Assembly: GCF_036013935.1 (NCBI RefSeq)
Contig: NZ_CP107902.1
Location: forward strand, 62,001 to 126,000
Length of the DNA stretch: 64,000 bases
DNA from: Streptomyces sp. NBC_00461
GTDB taxonomy: Bacteria > Actinomycetota > Actinomycetes > Streptomycetales > Streptomycetaceae
Direction of reading: 5' to 3'
The notes beneath the pieces were generated by a model, which saw only the letters and a list, made by a program, of their open reading frames with translations, had not been told where the DNA came from and ran no database searches. The position numbers and the translations under genes were made by a program. Every line of letters starts with the position of its first letter. The stretch's first letter is position 1. Positions 23,668 through 32,774 of the stretch are shown piece by piece.

Positions 23668-25439
23668 GAGGCGTCGTCCTCCGTTGAAGGAACAGGGGTC
23701 TGGCCGGGGCGCCGCCAGGTGGGCGGGAGCGGGGTCAGGGGCTGGTAGGGCTGTACGCGCCGTCGCGGCGGTGTGGATGGGGTGGTGCCCTCCAGTTCGG
23801 CGCGTGCCTCCTGTTCCGTCATGCGGAGGGCACGGACGGGGAGTTCGGGCTGAGTGGAGGGCAGGTGGCGTTCCCGCCTGCGATCGGCGGAGCGTTTCAA
23901 GGCCTGGCGCAGCACCTCGCTGTGCTCGTCACGGTCGCTGAGGACTGCCTTGCGCATCTCCTCGCTGGCCTCGTTGCTGAGGAAGGCCCGGCCGAGATAG
24001 CGGTTGCCACGGAAGGTATAGAGGTCGATCTCGTGGTCGTGGTGGGGCATCCACCGCACGCGCAGTTCCAGACCGATGCGTCCCACCCCCTTCTCCGGCA
24101 TGTAGTAGCGGTTACGGAACTCCACTCCGTGACTGGTGACCTTGTGGATCTTGTTGTCGCTCTCCAGCATGAACGCGCGCAGTTCTTCCGGGCTGGGCTC
24201 GGGCCGGATCTCGGTGGGATCGCTCAGCCACGCTTCAAGCGGTGTCATCCCGGTCCGTTCAAGGACGTGCTGGGTGTTGTGCTCCTCAACCCACTGGCGC
24301 AGCTTGTCGACGAACGCCTCGAAGGTCAGGGGCGGGTCCTGGTCGCCGACGCGGCGACGGTGGTCAAGCAGGGGCGCCTTGGTGTAGCGGGGCAGGTCAG
24401 CGAAGAACCGGGTCACACCGGTGCCGTTCAGCCGCTCGATCCCGCCCTTGTGGCGGGCGCTGCGCACCTTGTGCATCGGCACACCGAGCAGACCGAAGGT
24501 CCGCCGGACTGTCTTGGACATGAAGTCGGAGCCACCGTCGACCCTCACCAGGTGCGGCAGCCCGCCGGCGGGCCCGTACGGGGGTTCACGCAGCACAGAG
24601 GCCCGCACGGCCGCCAGGACCGATCCGCGGTGCGCAGAGCCGGCGGTGACCGCCCAGCCCATCACGTTGCTGGTGCCACGGTCCTCGAACCACGTCACCC
24701 ACACGTTCGACAGCTTCTTGTCGGGCATCATCACGACGGTCGGGGCCTGCTTATGATCCCCTTCCCACACCTGGTTGCGGGCGACCGCCGGGCGCTGGAA
24801 GGCGGGATCGAAACCGCGGGCAGCTGGGATGCCTTCCCGCAGCCCGGCCATGAAACCGGGGTCAAGGTCACGGGCGATGGCGTCGTGCAGCGTGGTCAGG
24901 CCGATCGGCCTCTCCCCCGCCCTCTTGGCCTCACGCACCAGATGCTCGTGGGCACGCTTGACGTTGCCCCGGTAGTCGGCGAGGACATCGATGATCTCTT
25001 CGGTGATCCGGAAACGCCTACGTTCGGGCTTCTCCGGTGAGCCGGACCCTTCCGCCTCGGCCAGCCAGCGCCACGCCTGCCGCAGACTCACGTCCACCGA
25101 CTCGGCAATGAGCCTCATGTGCGCGGTGGTCAGCTCCCCCGACTCCCGCAGCCTGAGCATCTGACGGACGGCAGCAGGCCTCAGCTCGTCGCGGGGCCGT
25201 TCCAGACCCGTCTCCGACTCATCGTCCACGGTGATCACCGTCGGCAGAACCTGTAAGACCAGCAAGTGAATAGCGGCGCAGCGCTCAAGTACAGCCTCCC
25301 CCGGCAGAGGTAACAGAGGCGGCACGGTCGGGTGCCGCACAGCGTGGATTGAGGCTAAATGCGGCGTGACCGAATCGGAGGAGGCTGTCACTGGAACGAG
25401 TGGGCTCTGGGCCGTTTCGCCTTCACTCAGCGAGAACAT
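23664..25439 (-). CDS. tniA: TniA/Mu-type DDE transposase
   Basis: This is a 591-aa integrase-superfamily transposase. N-terminal HTH domains (RPAAVRQMLRLRESGELTTA, VSLRQAWRWLAEAEGSG) precede the catalytic core with D228 (VWEGDHKQAP), D301 (VRVDGGSDF) and E335 (HKGGIERLNG), the DDE triad. A Mu-type C-terminal beta-barrel follows (KVTSHGVEFRNRYYMPEKG to YTFRGNRYLGRAFL), then a basic Pro-rich tail that may contact the ATPase. It should bind repeated end sites and carry out strand transfer. The five-gene operon starts here. No left or right ends were found right around it; the only matching ends are those of the Fic and HEAT cassettes 8-13 kb away. Confidence 0.9.
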   Translation of the reverse strand: MFSLSEGETAQSPLVPVTASSDSVTPHLASIHAVRHPTVPPLLPLPGEAVLERCAAIHLLVLQVLPTVITVDDESETGLERPRDELRPAAVRQMLRLRESGELTTAHMRLIAESVDVSLRQAWRWLAEAEGSGSPEKPERRRFRITEEIIDVLADYRGNVKRAHEHLVREAKRAGERPIGLTTLHDAIARDLDPGFMAGLREGIPAARGFDPAFQRPAVARNQVWEGDHKQAPTVVMMPDKKLSNVWVTWFEDRGTSNVMGWAVTAGSAHRGSVLAAVRASVLREPPYGPAGGLPHLVRVDGGSDFMSKTVRRTFGLLGVPMHKVRSARHKGGIERLNGTGVTRFFADLPRYTKAPLLDHRRRVGDQDPPLTFEAFVDKLRQWVEEHNTQHVLERTGMTPLEAWLSDPTEIRPEPSPEELRAFMLESDNKIHKVTSHGVEFRNRYYMPEKGVGRIGLELRVRWMPHHDHEIDLYTFRGNRYLGRAFLSNEASEEMRKAVLSDRDEHSEVLRQALKRSADRRRERHLPSTQPELPVRALRMTEQEARAELEGTTPSTPPRRRVQPYQPLTPLPPTWRRPGQTPVPSTEDDAS

Positions 25440-25597
25440 GCGCTACTTGATGCTGGCGATATGGCCAGGCCGGTGCAGGCCCGGCCCCCCCAAGGGCGCC
25501 CTTCCGGAGTTCTTCCCCGTAGCCTGTACTGCTCTGTATGGAGTGCCGCTCTGCACGTACATGCACCGAACTCGCCAACAGGGAAGCGGGAACGCCC

Positions 25598-26644
25598 ATG
25601 GCTATCCGTAGCCCGTGGCCCTGCCTACAGCCGTCGATGCCATATGGGACACCTACGCCCCCTGGTCCTCCACCGGTCCAGGTCATCGTCGACCCCGTGG
25701 ACGACCCCGCGCTCATGCGTGCGGCTCTGCTGGCCCATGCTCCAGAAGAGGGGCGGATAACCGTTCACCTTGCGCCCTCGCGGTATCCCTCACGCATGCT
25801 CTTTCAAGAGATGCTTACCCAACTGGGCAAGAATCCGTATTGGAGATCCAATACCGAGGCCGCTGACACGCTGAGGGGACAGGTTTTTATTTGGATCACC
25901 GCATTGGGGATCAGGCATGTCATCTTCTGTCGCGCCCACAACAGTCGGTGGGACCGAGTCTGGGAAGTCCTGCTCGCGCTGCGCCAATCCGCGAACTTGC
26001 GTCTTACCGCGCTGTGGCACCGGCCTTGGACCGGCACCCCACATCTGGCCCGCGTGCCACACCGGGTGATCAGGGCCCGGTCCGCAGCGCGGGCGGCCTT
26101 GCTGAATACGCCACAACCTCTCTGTCCGACAGAGAGTGGAACATCACTGAAGATGACAGCGGTAAGCCGACCTTTGCCAGAGCCTGTATTCTCCGACGCC
26201 CTTCCAGGACACACAGTGCTAAGTGGCCGCATGGATGAGCCGTTGTGTCCAGGCGCCGACACGATCCAGTATTCTCCGTCACGCCCGGACGGCCTGCGGA
26301 TGCACCCCAGCCCAGAGGTTATCGCTGGCCTGCTACAGATCGCCGACCCCGCAATTGCCGCGATCTTGACGACCGCAACGGTCACCGGCCTTGGTCTACG
26401 CGCACTCTCCAACACACGAACTTGCGACGTATCCGTAGTCGGCGACTTGCTCAAGACACATGGAGGCGTAGGCTACGACTTTCACGGGCAGTGCGCACTG
26501 CATATGATGCCGCGATGGGCCCAGCCAGTCCTCAGAGCAGGTCGGCTCGAATGCCTCACGTACTACGAACACCCATTCGGTTACGCCAAGAAGCGCGAGA
26601 AAATGCTTCAGAACGCCGCCCGCGATATTGGGCTTCCTCTATAG
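25598..26644 (+). CDS. Paralogue of the 476-aa operon protein, divergent from tniA
   Basis: The 348-aa protein (ATG 25598) contains GPPPVQVIVDPVDDPALMRA, EEGRITVHLAPSRYPSRMLF and LRLTALWHRPW, matching the N-domain of the 476-aa protein. Later come PAIAAILTTATVTGLGLRAL then SNTRTCDVS and MPRWAQPVLRAGRLECLTYY, matching its C-half. The TGLGLRALS segment is closer to the TGLR motif of tyrosine recombinases, yet no catalytic His/Arg/Tyr set is evident. Codon use in its second half is less GC-rich than its neighbours. It diverges from tniA across about 160 bp that presumably hold both promoters. Function unknown. Confidence 0.55.
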   Translation: MAIRSPWPCLQPSMPYGTPTPPGPPPVQVIVDPVDDPALMRAALLAHAPEEGRITVHLAPSRYPSRMLFQEMLTQLGKNPYWRSNTEAADTLRGQVFIWITALGIRHVIFCRAHNSRWDRVWEVLLALRQSANLRLTALWHRPWTGTPHLARVPHRVIRARSAARAALLNTPQPLCPTESGTSLKMTAVSRPLPEPVFSDALPGHTVLSGRMDEPLCPGADTIQYSPSRPDGLRMHPSPEVIAGLLQIADPAIAAILTTATVTGLGLRALSNTRTCDVSVVGDLLKTHGGVGYDFHGQCALHMMPRWAQPVLRAGRLECLTYYEHPFGYAKKREKMLQNAARDIGLPL

Positions 26645-26728
26645 ACCGCGTGGTCCCGAACGTCGGCGACCAGCCTTTGTCACCGGCCAGCAGGTCAGCA
26701 CCACGCAGGTCACGAGCGAGCAGAAGGC

Positions 26729-27445
26729 TTACCGACGACGACCTCCGAGATCTTCAAGACGGTCAATCTGAATCTTGAGGGCAGCCGTCGCGCGCTCAAC
26801 CTGCGGGGCCTTTTCCAGCGCGGCGACGAGGTCCCGTGCGGCGTGGGCGAGCGTCGGGGCGGTGTCCGGAAGTTCCCGAAGCCGGAAGGCGGCTGTGTTC
26901 AGCAGCTCAACGGTGTCGGGCGAGAGACCGAACCCGTGCACTCGAGGGTCAGCCAGTGACGTGGTGAGCATGCCGAGCAACTCGGCCATCTGGGGCGCGA
27001 ACCGCCGGAACTCCTCCAGGGCTGGCCCCACTTGGTCAAGGAGGTCAGCCTGCGCCTTCGCGATCGCGTCGGACAGCGCCTCCTCACTCAGGACGCGGGT
27101 GTCCTTGAACCGCTGGAGGCTTTCGCCCTCCCGGCGCTGCTTCCAGCTCTCCAGCTCCTCCACCGTGTAGCGGTCGCGGTACTTCCCGTCGATCAGCTTG
27201 TGGTGAGGCTCGCAGAGCAGCAGCAGGTTGGCGAAGCTGTTCACGTCTCCCGGCCAGGTCGGATCGGCCCGGGGCCCATTGGCTTCGAATGCGCGGATGT
27301 GGGCGATCTGCACATTCGTCATCGGCACCCCGTTGACCTCACGGATCACCGGTGTGGGGCACGGAGGGTCAGGCCAGTAGCAGTACCCGCGGGACAGATC
27401 CATCAGCGCCATGATCACAGCGTTGCTGTAGTAACGGCTCGCCAT
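26729..27445 (-). CDS. HNH endonuclease-domain protein
   Basis: The N-terminal half has CYWPDPPCPTPV (zinc CxxxxxC), VQIAHIRAFEANGPRADPTW and FANLLLLCEPHHKLIDGKYR, the H..N..H arrangement of a beta-beta-alpha metal nuclease with AHI and LCxxHH. A C-terminal helical part (AIAKAQADLLDQVGPALEEF onward) may mediate assembly. ATG 27445 (MASRYYSN) starts the conserved region; ATG 27481 adds 12 residues. It lies 300 bp downstream of the NACHT gene on the same strand. HNH nucleases act as DNA-cutting effectors in many defence loci; that role is inferred here. Confidence 0.75.
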   Translation of the reverse strand: MASRYYSNAVIMALMDLSRGYCYWPDPPCPTPVIREVNGVPMTNVQIAHIRAFEANGPRADPTWPGDVNSFANLLLLCEPHHKLIDGKYRDRYTVEELESWKQRREGESLQRFKDTRVLSEEALSDAIAKAQADLLDQVGPALEEFRRFAPQMAELLGMLTTSLADPRVHGFGLSPDTVELLNTAAFRLRELPDTAPTLAHAARDLVAALEKAPQVERATAALKIQIDRLEDLGGRRR

Positions 27446-27748
27446 CGCCACCCCCGGTGAGGAATCCAAGGTCCACACCATAGGAGGGCCGCCGGGGCTG
27501 TGTGGACGTGCAATCCGGCCACGGCGGCCGGGCCATGCCCAGGCCCCCGAGCGTGAGCCGCCCCCTCTTCCTCACCTGCCGCGCCATCGGGGCCCCAGCG
27601 CGCCACACACTGGACAGACCCGGAGCACGGCATCGCACCGCGGACCCGGACAGTGGTCCGGACGCCTCTGCGCAGGCGGATTCCGGCAGCCGCCACTCCA
27701 AAGGGGGCGCCAGTCTGGTCCTGCCTCGGTTGGGGCGGACGAAGGGGG

Positions 27749-30700
27749 TCAGTCGGTCTGGGCTCCGGGAGGCCGGCAGTCGAGGACCCGTGCGCGGACC
27801 AGGGCATCTTGCTGTGCGGCCAGTTCCTGCTGCTCGTGCTCGATCTGCTGCGGGGTGTGGCCTGGCGAGCAGTGCTGCCGCCGCTCGGAGTGCCACTGGT
27901 CGCAGTCGAAGAGGCCGACGAGGAAGATGCCAGCGGTGCGGGGGCGGCGCAGGTAGCGGGCGACCAACTGCTCGGCGAGCGCTGTGGGTAGGCTTCGGTT
28001 CCAGCAGCCTTTTGCTTCGATGACCACGGTGAATGGCTCGGTGTCGTGGGAGGGGTCGGCCGCCTGGATGTGAATGTCTGTGCGGCCTCCTCCGGCGCCT
28101 GGGCGGTCGACTTGGACCTCGCGATTGAGGATGATGCGCCTTCCGCCGAGGTGGATCTTGAGCAGGCCCATGACGAGGTCGCTGAAGTCTTCTTCCCATG
28201 TCGGCCACATCGCGTTGTAATCGGCTGCGGCGGCGCGGTTCCACAGCAGGATGGCCATCCCGTTGGGGCCCGAGAGTGTTTCCTGGACTCGGTCGACGGC
28301 CTCCATGACAACGTCCAGGAGTTGGGCTTCGTCGGTGATCACGCGCAGGCTGTGGTCGGCCGCCAGTTTCTTCAACTGGTGCGCGGGCAGCGGCCGGCTC
28401 TGCTGCTGGGCCGCCTGGCGGGCGGTGCGGCGGGCCAGGCGCCGCAGCCAGGACGTGTGGCGGGATGTGGAGGCGGCCAGTTGGCCGAGGTGGTCGGCCG
28501 CTTGCGGTGTGCCTTTGCTGGCGATCAGCTGGGGCAGGGCGTCGGCGAGGTCGTGGAGGGTGTCTTCCCGGGTGATCCTGTAGGCGACACCGGGCTCGTG
28601 CTCGGTCCGGGGCCGGTGAAGTTCCTCCCGTTCGCACAGGCGTGTGTAGAGGTCGACAAGATCGTCTACGTCGAGTTCTGCCACGCCTGCGGGCCAGCGA
28701 TCGGAGCCGCCGATGATCATACGGTCGATCACGGCCCTGCACAGGTCGGGATCCTCGAACGCCTGACGGATGGGCGGCCAGCTTTCCGGCAGGTCGGGGT
28801 AGGACATGAGAGTGCAGGCCGCGGTGATCCAGCGCCCTGGGTCTGGTTCTGCCCCTTCATGGGGCGGGCCAGCTGCCACGGTGTCTTTGACCTGGGCGAG
28901 GGCAGAGGTGTCGCCGAGGCCGGACAGGGTGACCGTCACGGCAGCCCAGGCTGCGTCACTGCGGTCGCATGCAGCAGCCCAGGCCCGCACGACGGCGAGG
29001 GCGTCCATCGCGTCCAGTGTGTGCAGGAACCGGACCAGGTCGGTGAGCCGGTAGGACTCGAGGCGGTCCAGGCATGTCGCAAGCGCGGCCTCGAACGCGT
29101 GGCCGGCGTGGCGAGCGCACCGCTTGAAGAGGCTGTGGTGCAGGTCCGCCTCCTGCGCGGGGGGTGTCATCGTGGCCAGCGCGAGCGCCCACCCGGTCCA
29201 CCGCTCGATGTCTGTTGCGGGCGCTGTGGCTTGCCATGCGTCGGCCGACACGAATCCTGCCGCGGTCAACTCTGGTACGTCGGTCCATTCGGTGCCCCAG
29301 GCTGAGACGTCGTGCGGCTTCCATGCGGGGGCGGTGGCCAGGACGTGCAGGGCGGCGTGGAACAGCTTCGCGTGCAGAGCGCTGTCCATGGGCGGGCATG
29401 ACGGTGCTGCGGCCACTGCGGTGAGGTGGAAGGATCCGTCGGAGGGCCGACCGTCGTGGGTGCGGTAGATGTGGCCGAGGACCGTGCGCCAGGCAGCGCG
29501 GACCTGGTCCGGGGCGGCAGTGTGGACCGCCTCCAGCGCTGCGGTGAACTGGTCCTCGTCGAAGGTGTTGCGGCGCCGCTGCTCTTGCTCGCCCTTCTGC
29601 CTACGGAGCTGCCACTCGGGGGGCGGAGCGTCCCACCAGGCGGTGGCGTTCCTAAGTTCGTTATCGGCCTGCCGGGCCTGTTCGATGGCCTCGTGCAGCC
29701 GCGCGTCATCCGGCCGCTGTCTGCGGCTGAAGAGCGGCTGCGCCGTACGCCGCATCTCTTGTGGCAGGTCCGGCCAGCGCTCGGCCCAGTACAGCAGGTC
29801 TTCGTCCGGGAACAGCCCCACCTCCGGGGTGGTGAAGGTGAGTTCCAGTACATGCTCCTGGCTGCTGTGGCGCAGGACGTAGTCGGCAAGACGGCGGCGC
29901 AGAACGGGCACGGCATTCAAGGAGTCGTGCAGGTATTCGAGTGGGGTGCGTGCGTCGCTGGTGTGGGACAGCTCCGGGTAGGCCGCCAGGGCGACGAGCG
30001 CCCGGCCGGCCTGCTCCTCGCGGGACACCGGGCTGCCGAGGCCAGGGTGGCTGATGATGTGGATGCACCTCGCCAGCAGTGCAGTGGCGATCAGGGACTT
30101 GGGGGTTTGGTCCTCAAGGGCTGTGCGGCACCAGGCCAGAGCCTCGTCGGCATGCTCTGCCGAAATCAGGTCCATGGCCTTCTCCAGCTCCGGCCGGTAG
30201 GTGAACGACCGTTGGGCAGGGAGCAGGTCGAAGTACTCGGTCAGTGGCAGGTGCTGCGGCCACAGATGGTCCAGCGCTGCTTCGGCAACGCCGGTCTTCG
30301 CGTCCGCGGCCAGGGCGCGCATTCTGGCGACGACCTCGTCGCCGTGCACGGTTCCCTCGGCGATCGCGTGCAGAGCGAAGGAGCGAAGCCGCGTCGGCAG
30401 CGTGATGTCCTCCGCGAAGGACAGTAGCGCGGGCGTTAGTTGGGCTGGCTGGCACTGTGCAGCGATCCACAAAGCCAAGTACGTCTGATCCGGGTCGGCG
30501 TCGCGGACCAGGAACGGGGTCAGCTGTGCGAACAGAGAGGGGTGGGTCAGCCGTTTGAGGAGTGCGAAGTCGATGCGGTCGAAGCCCTCGTCGGGGGCTT
30601 CATCCAGGAGTGCCTGGGCGGCCTGCTGCCGGTAGTCGGCCGACAGCGAGGGCAGGTCGGCCAGGAGAAGGACCCGCGGGTCGTGGACGAGTAGATCCTC

Positions 30701-31879
30701 GAATAGCTCCAGGTCGTCGGCCGCGAGGCGGGCGGCGATCTCCTCCTGCTCTGGCACGATGTGGCGCGCTGAGCCGCTGCCTGCCCACAAAAGCTCGCTT
30801 CGCACCGCCGGGGCGATGTGCTCACGCAGGTACTGCGCCGCCAGGTGTTCCTGGTAGCTGCGGTGGGCAAACACCCAGCGCCGCTGCCCCACCGGTGTCA
30901 GCAAGGAGGACTCGGTCAGGTGCAGCAGTTCATGGCGGCGGCACTCCAGTTGCGGAACGAGTCCGGGAAGGGCGGGGTCGACAAGGCTGTCGAGATGTAG
31001 TTCGCCCTCTCGCGCCGGCTCCCGGTCGGCGAGGGCCGGGACGCGGCTGAACTGCAGAGCGGCTGCCGCCCAGCGGGCCACTTCCAGCAGGTGATCCACC
31101 GCTGGCCGTTCCTGGCGCTGTACAAACCCCTGCGGCCAGCTCTCCGTGCACAGCCTGCGGCAGGCCTGGTTGTAGGCCTCGGCCACCGTCTTGGGGAGAG
31201 CTTCTCCTTCGGCCTGAGCATCCAGCAGCGGGATCAGCGTGACAGGCTGCTCTGCCAGGGCCGCAAGGCCCCGGCCGCTCACCTCCTCGGCGAACGCTGC
31301 CCCGTCCAGGCCGCGCTGCCAGGCCGCGCTCTCCACGTCGTGCCGAGTCAGAGGCTCCAGCGTCATCAACGTCACCTGGTCCGCATCCGGCCACAGCCCC
31401 CGCAACCCGCTTTCCAGCGCCTCGGGCCATCGGGTGGTACGGCAGGTGATCCGCAAGCGCAGCCTTTCGCGCTGTGGCTCCGACAACGCCCGCAGTTGCA
31501 GCAGGAGGACTCTGTCGAGACCAGGGATGTCGCTCAGGCCCTCATCCAGCCCGTCCAGTAGCACATACCGCGGCCCGTCTCCTTGCCCATGCAGGTGCTG
31601 CTGCAGTGTGCTGCCCGCCGAGGCCGTATCGGCGACGTCCCGGCCCAGATGCAGCCAAGGCGCCGCCTCTGCACCCTGGTCCCTGAGCAGGCCGTGCTCC
31701 TGTTCCAGAGCCACGGACTTGCCCGCACCGCGCTCCCCCAACACCACAACGACCGGCACATCCCGCATCTCGTCCAGCCGCACCGGACTGCCGACATCCC
31801 ACCCGCCATCGAAGGCATCGGTCCGGGCACTGCTCTCGGCCTGCAGGGGTCGCAACGACCGTCGCCACGCGTATCGCAT
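27749..31879 (-). CDS. NACHT/STAND NTPase with C-terminal PD-(D/E)XK-like domain
   Basis: The 1376-aa protein has Walker A VVVLGERGAGKSVAL (GERGAGKS at 48-55) and a NACHT-type Walker B YVLLDGLDEGL (105-115), then RLRITCRTTRWP (sensor) and a winged-helix region. Residues about 380-1150 are long alpha-helical repeats, a likely sensor solenoid. Near the C-terminus RTDIHIQ (D1268) and FTVVIEAKGCWN (E1288, K1290) form a PD-(D/E)XK nuclease pattern, followed by LAEQLVARYLRRP. Antiviral STAND proteins sense phage components through the repeats and activate a nuclease effector. Here the nuclease-like motif is C-terminal, so this is not the usual Avs order. With the HNH gene downstream it forms a probable defence unit. 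Confidence 0.8.
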   Translation of the reverse strand: MRYAWRRSLRPLQAESSARTDAFDGGWDVGSPVRLDEMRDVPVVVVLGERGAGKSVALEQEHGLLRDQGAEAAPWLHLGRDVADTASAGSTLQQHLHGQGDGPRYVLLDGLDEGLSDIPGLDRVLLLQLRALSEPQRERLRLRITCRTTRWPEALESGLRGLWPDADQVTLMTLEPLTRHDVESAAWQRGLDGAAFAEEVSGRGLAALAEQPVTLIPLLDAQAEGEALPKTVAEAYNQACRRLCTESWPQGFVQRQERPAVDHLLEVARWAAAALQFSRVPALADREPAREGELHLDSLVDPALPGLVPQLECRRHELLHLTESSLLTPVGQRRWVFAHRSYQEHLAAQYLREHIAPAVRSELLWAGSGSARHIVPEQEEIAARLAADDLELFEDLLVHDPRVLLLADLPSLSADYRQQAAQALLDEAPDEGFDRIDFALLKRLTHPSLFAQLTPFLVRDADPDQTYLALWIAAQCQPAQLTPALLSFAEDITLPTRLRSFALHAIAEGTVHGDEVVARMRALAADAKTGVAEAALDHLWPQHLPLTEYFDLLPAQRSFTYRPELEKAMDLISAEHADEALAWCRTALEDQTPKSLIATALLARCIHIISHPGLGSPVSREEQAGRALVALAAYPELSHTSDARTPLEYLHDSLNAVPVLRRRLADYVLRHSSQEHVLELTFTTPEVGLFPDEDLLYWAERWPDLPQEMRRTAQPLFSRRQRPDDARLHEAIEQARQADNELRNATAWWDAPPPEWQLRRQKGEQEQRRRNTFDEDQFTAALEAVHTAAPDQVRAAWRTVLGHIYRTHDGRPSDGSFHLTAVAAAPSCPPMDSALHAKLFHAALHVLATAPAWKPHDVSAWGTEWTDVPELTAAGFVSADAWQATAPATDIERWTGWALALATMTPPAQEADLHHSLFKRCARHAGHAFEAALATCLDRLESYRLTDLVRFLHTLDAMDALAVVRAWAAACDRSDAAWAAVTVTLSGLGDTSALAQVKDTVAAGPPHEGAEPDPGRWITAACTLMSYPDLPESWPPIRQAFEDPDLCRAVIDRMIIGGSDRWPAGVAELDVDDLVDLYTRLCEREELHRPRTEHEPGVAYRITREDTLHDLADALPQLIASKGTPQAADHLGQLAASTSRHTSWLRRLARRTARQAAQQQSRPLPAHQLKKLAADHSLRVITDEAQLLDVVMEAVDRVQETLSGPNGMAILLWNRAAAADYNAMWPTWEEDFSDLVMGLLKIHLGGRRIILNREVQVDRPGAGGGRTDIHIQAADPSHDTEPFTVVIEAKGCWNRSLPTALAEQLVARYLRRPRTAGIFLVGLFDCDQWHSERRQHCSPGHTPQQIEHEQQELAAQQDALVRARVLDCRPPGAQTD

Positions 31880-32314
31880 CAGTCCATTCTCACCGCCCGT
31901 AGCACCGAAAGCGGATCACGGACGGTCAGCCTTGAGTACTCCGGTGTAGCCGGAGGCTGGTGGTCGGGTATCGGGCATCCTGCCGATCTCGCGGGAAGCG
32001 TGCTGACGGCACGGCACTCGGGACCGCATAGGCATTGGTCATTGCACCACCGGTGGGCTCGAAAGGACGGACCATGGCAGGCTCGCCACGAAGGAGGTTC
32101 GGTGAAGGTGACACCGGACGATACGGCTTTACGTCACCACATGATTCGGACCACTGCCATCGTGATCGGCTCGGCAGATAGCTGCTGATCAGCGCAAAGG
32201 CAGCTTCTCACCAGTGACACGCGAACCCGAACATCTCAGTGACGGCTTCCCCGAACCTCACACCCGCCGCAGGGGAGCCGAGGCGTACCCCGGGACCAAG
32301 GAGAAGGTGTGATC
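31880..32314. other. Intergenic region upstream of the NACHT gene
   Basis: This stretch presumably holds the NACHT promoter. It contains one TGGTCGGG octamer (31961-31968) and a 28-codon frame at 32103 (VKVTPDDTALRHHMIR..) preceded by AAGGAGG, which could be a leader peptide or a decayed start. Nothing firmer can be said. Confidence 0.3.
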
Positions 32315-32665
32315 ATGCGCTGGCTGATGACCTTGGGCGAGCGCACCCGCCCGGACGCTCCCACCTTCGCTGAGTGCCCCGGCCCGCACGAGGCCCGCGC
32401 CGTTGCCCTGGTCGACGACGTCGGGCAGTTGTTCCCCGTCCTGCTGGAGTCGCGGCGGCTGTTCGGCGTCGAACTGACCGGGTGGGCCAGCCAGGTTGAG
32501 GCGGACGACGTCGAGAACCTTCCCCAGGAGGTGATCGAGAACTGGGGGCCCGACCAGCTGCGGCTGGACACGATGCCGGGTGGCTACGTGAAGGTGTCCG
32601 ACTACCGCGACAATCAGGCATTCACCGCCCTGCCGCCCAGGACCAACATGCTTACGCGCCCGTAG
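32315..32665 (+). CDS. Conserved hypothetical protein
   Basis: The 116-aa protein starts MRWLMTLGERTRPDAPTFAE, with AAGGAGAAGG about seven bases upstream, and continues RAVALVDDVGQLFPVLLESR and GYVKVSDYRDNQAFTALPPR. It is compact and soluble, with no cysteine cluster or catalytic motif that I recognise. It precedes the first of the four GTATTATGGAAC-type promoters and is separated from it by an 11-bp hairpin, so it ends its own transcript. Confidence 0.5.
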   Translation: MRWLMTLGERTRPDAPTFAECPGPHEARAVALVDDVGQLFPVLLESRRLFGVELTGWASQVEADDVENLPQEVIENWGPDQLRLDTMPGGYVKVSDYRDNQAFTALPPRTNMLTRP

Positions 32666-32681
32666 GCGCACCGGCACCGGA

Positions 32682-32720
32682 GGGGTGGGGCAGCCCCAGG
32701 AAATCCAGTTGCCCCACCCC
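32682..32720 (+). terminator. Hairpin terminator overlapping a promoter
   Basis: GGGGTGGGGCA (32682-32692) pairs exactly with TGCCCCACCCC (32710-32720). The right arm contains TTGCCC (32709-32714), the likely -35 box of the next promoter. A near copy of this arrangement lies at 34405-34441. Confidence 0.6.
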
Positions 32721-32746
32721 ATCAATTACGTATTATGGAACATGTC
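32709..32746 (+). promoter_or_regulatory. Promoter P1 of the shared GTATTATGGAAC type
   Basis: TTGCCC, a 16-bp spacer and TATTAT (32731-32736) are followed by GGAACATGTC. The gene start at 32775 lies 39 bp past the -10 box. Similar elements occur at 34431-34468, 37608-37645 and 43182-43221. Confidence 0.55.
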
Positions 32747-32774
32747 AGATCGAGTGTGAGCGAGGAGACACCCC

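Noticed and set aside
23865..25040. Plus-strand ORF of 391 aa opposite tniA
   Set aside because: The minus strand has an intact DDE triad and transposase domains; the opposite frame has none.
26677..26684. A TTGTCACC octamer that might be the end of the TniA element
   Set aside because: It lacks the outer AGCCGAAGCAC repeat, and no further sites follow at 54, 23 or 30 bp, so it is not supported as a transposon end.
32100..32222. GGTGACAC and CTCACCAGTGACAC as a possible distant right end
   Set aside because: Spacing and flanking bases do not match R1 or R2, and the outer repeat is absent.
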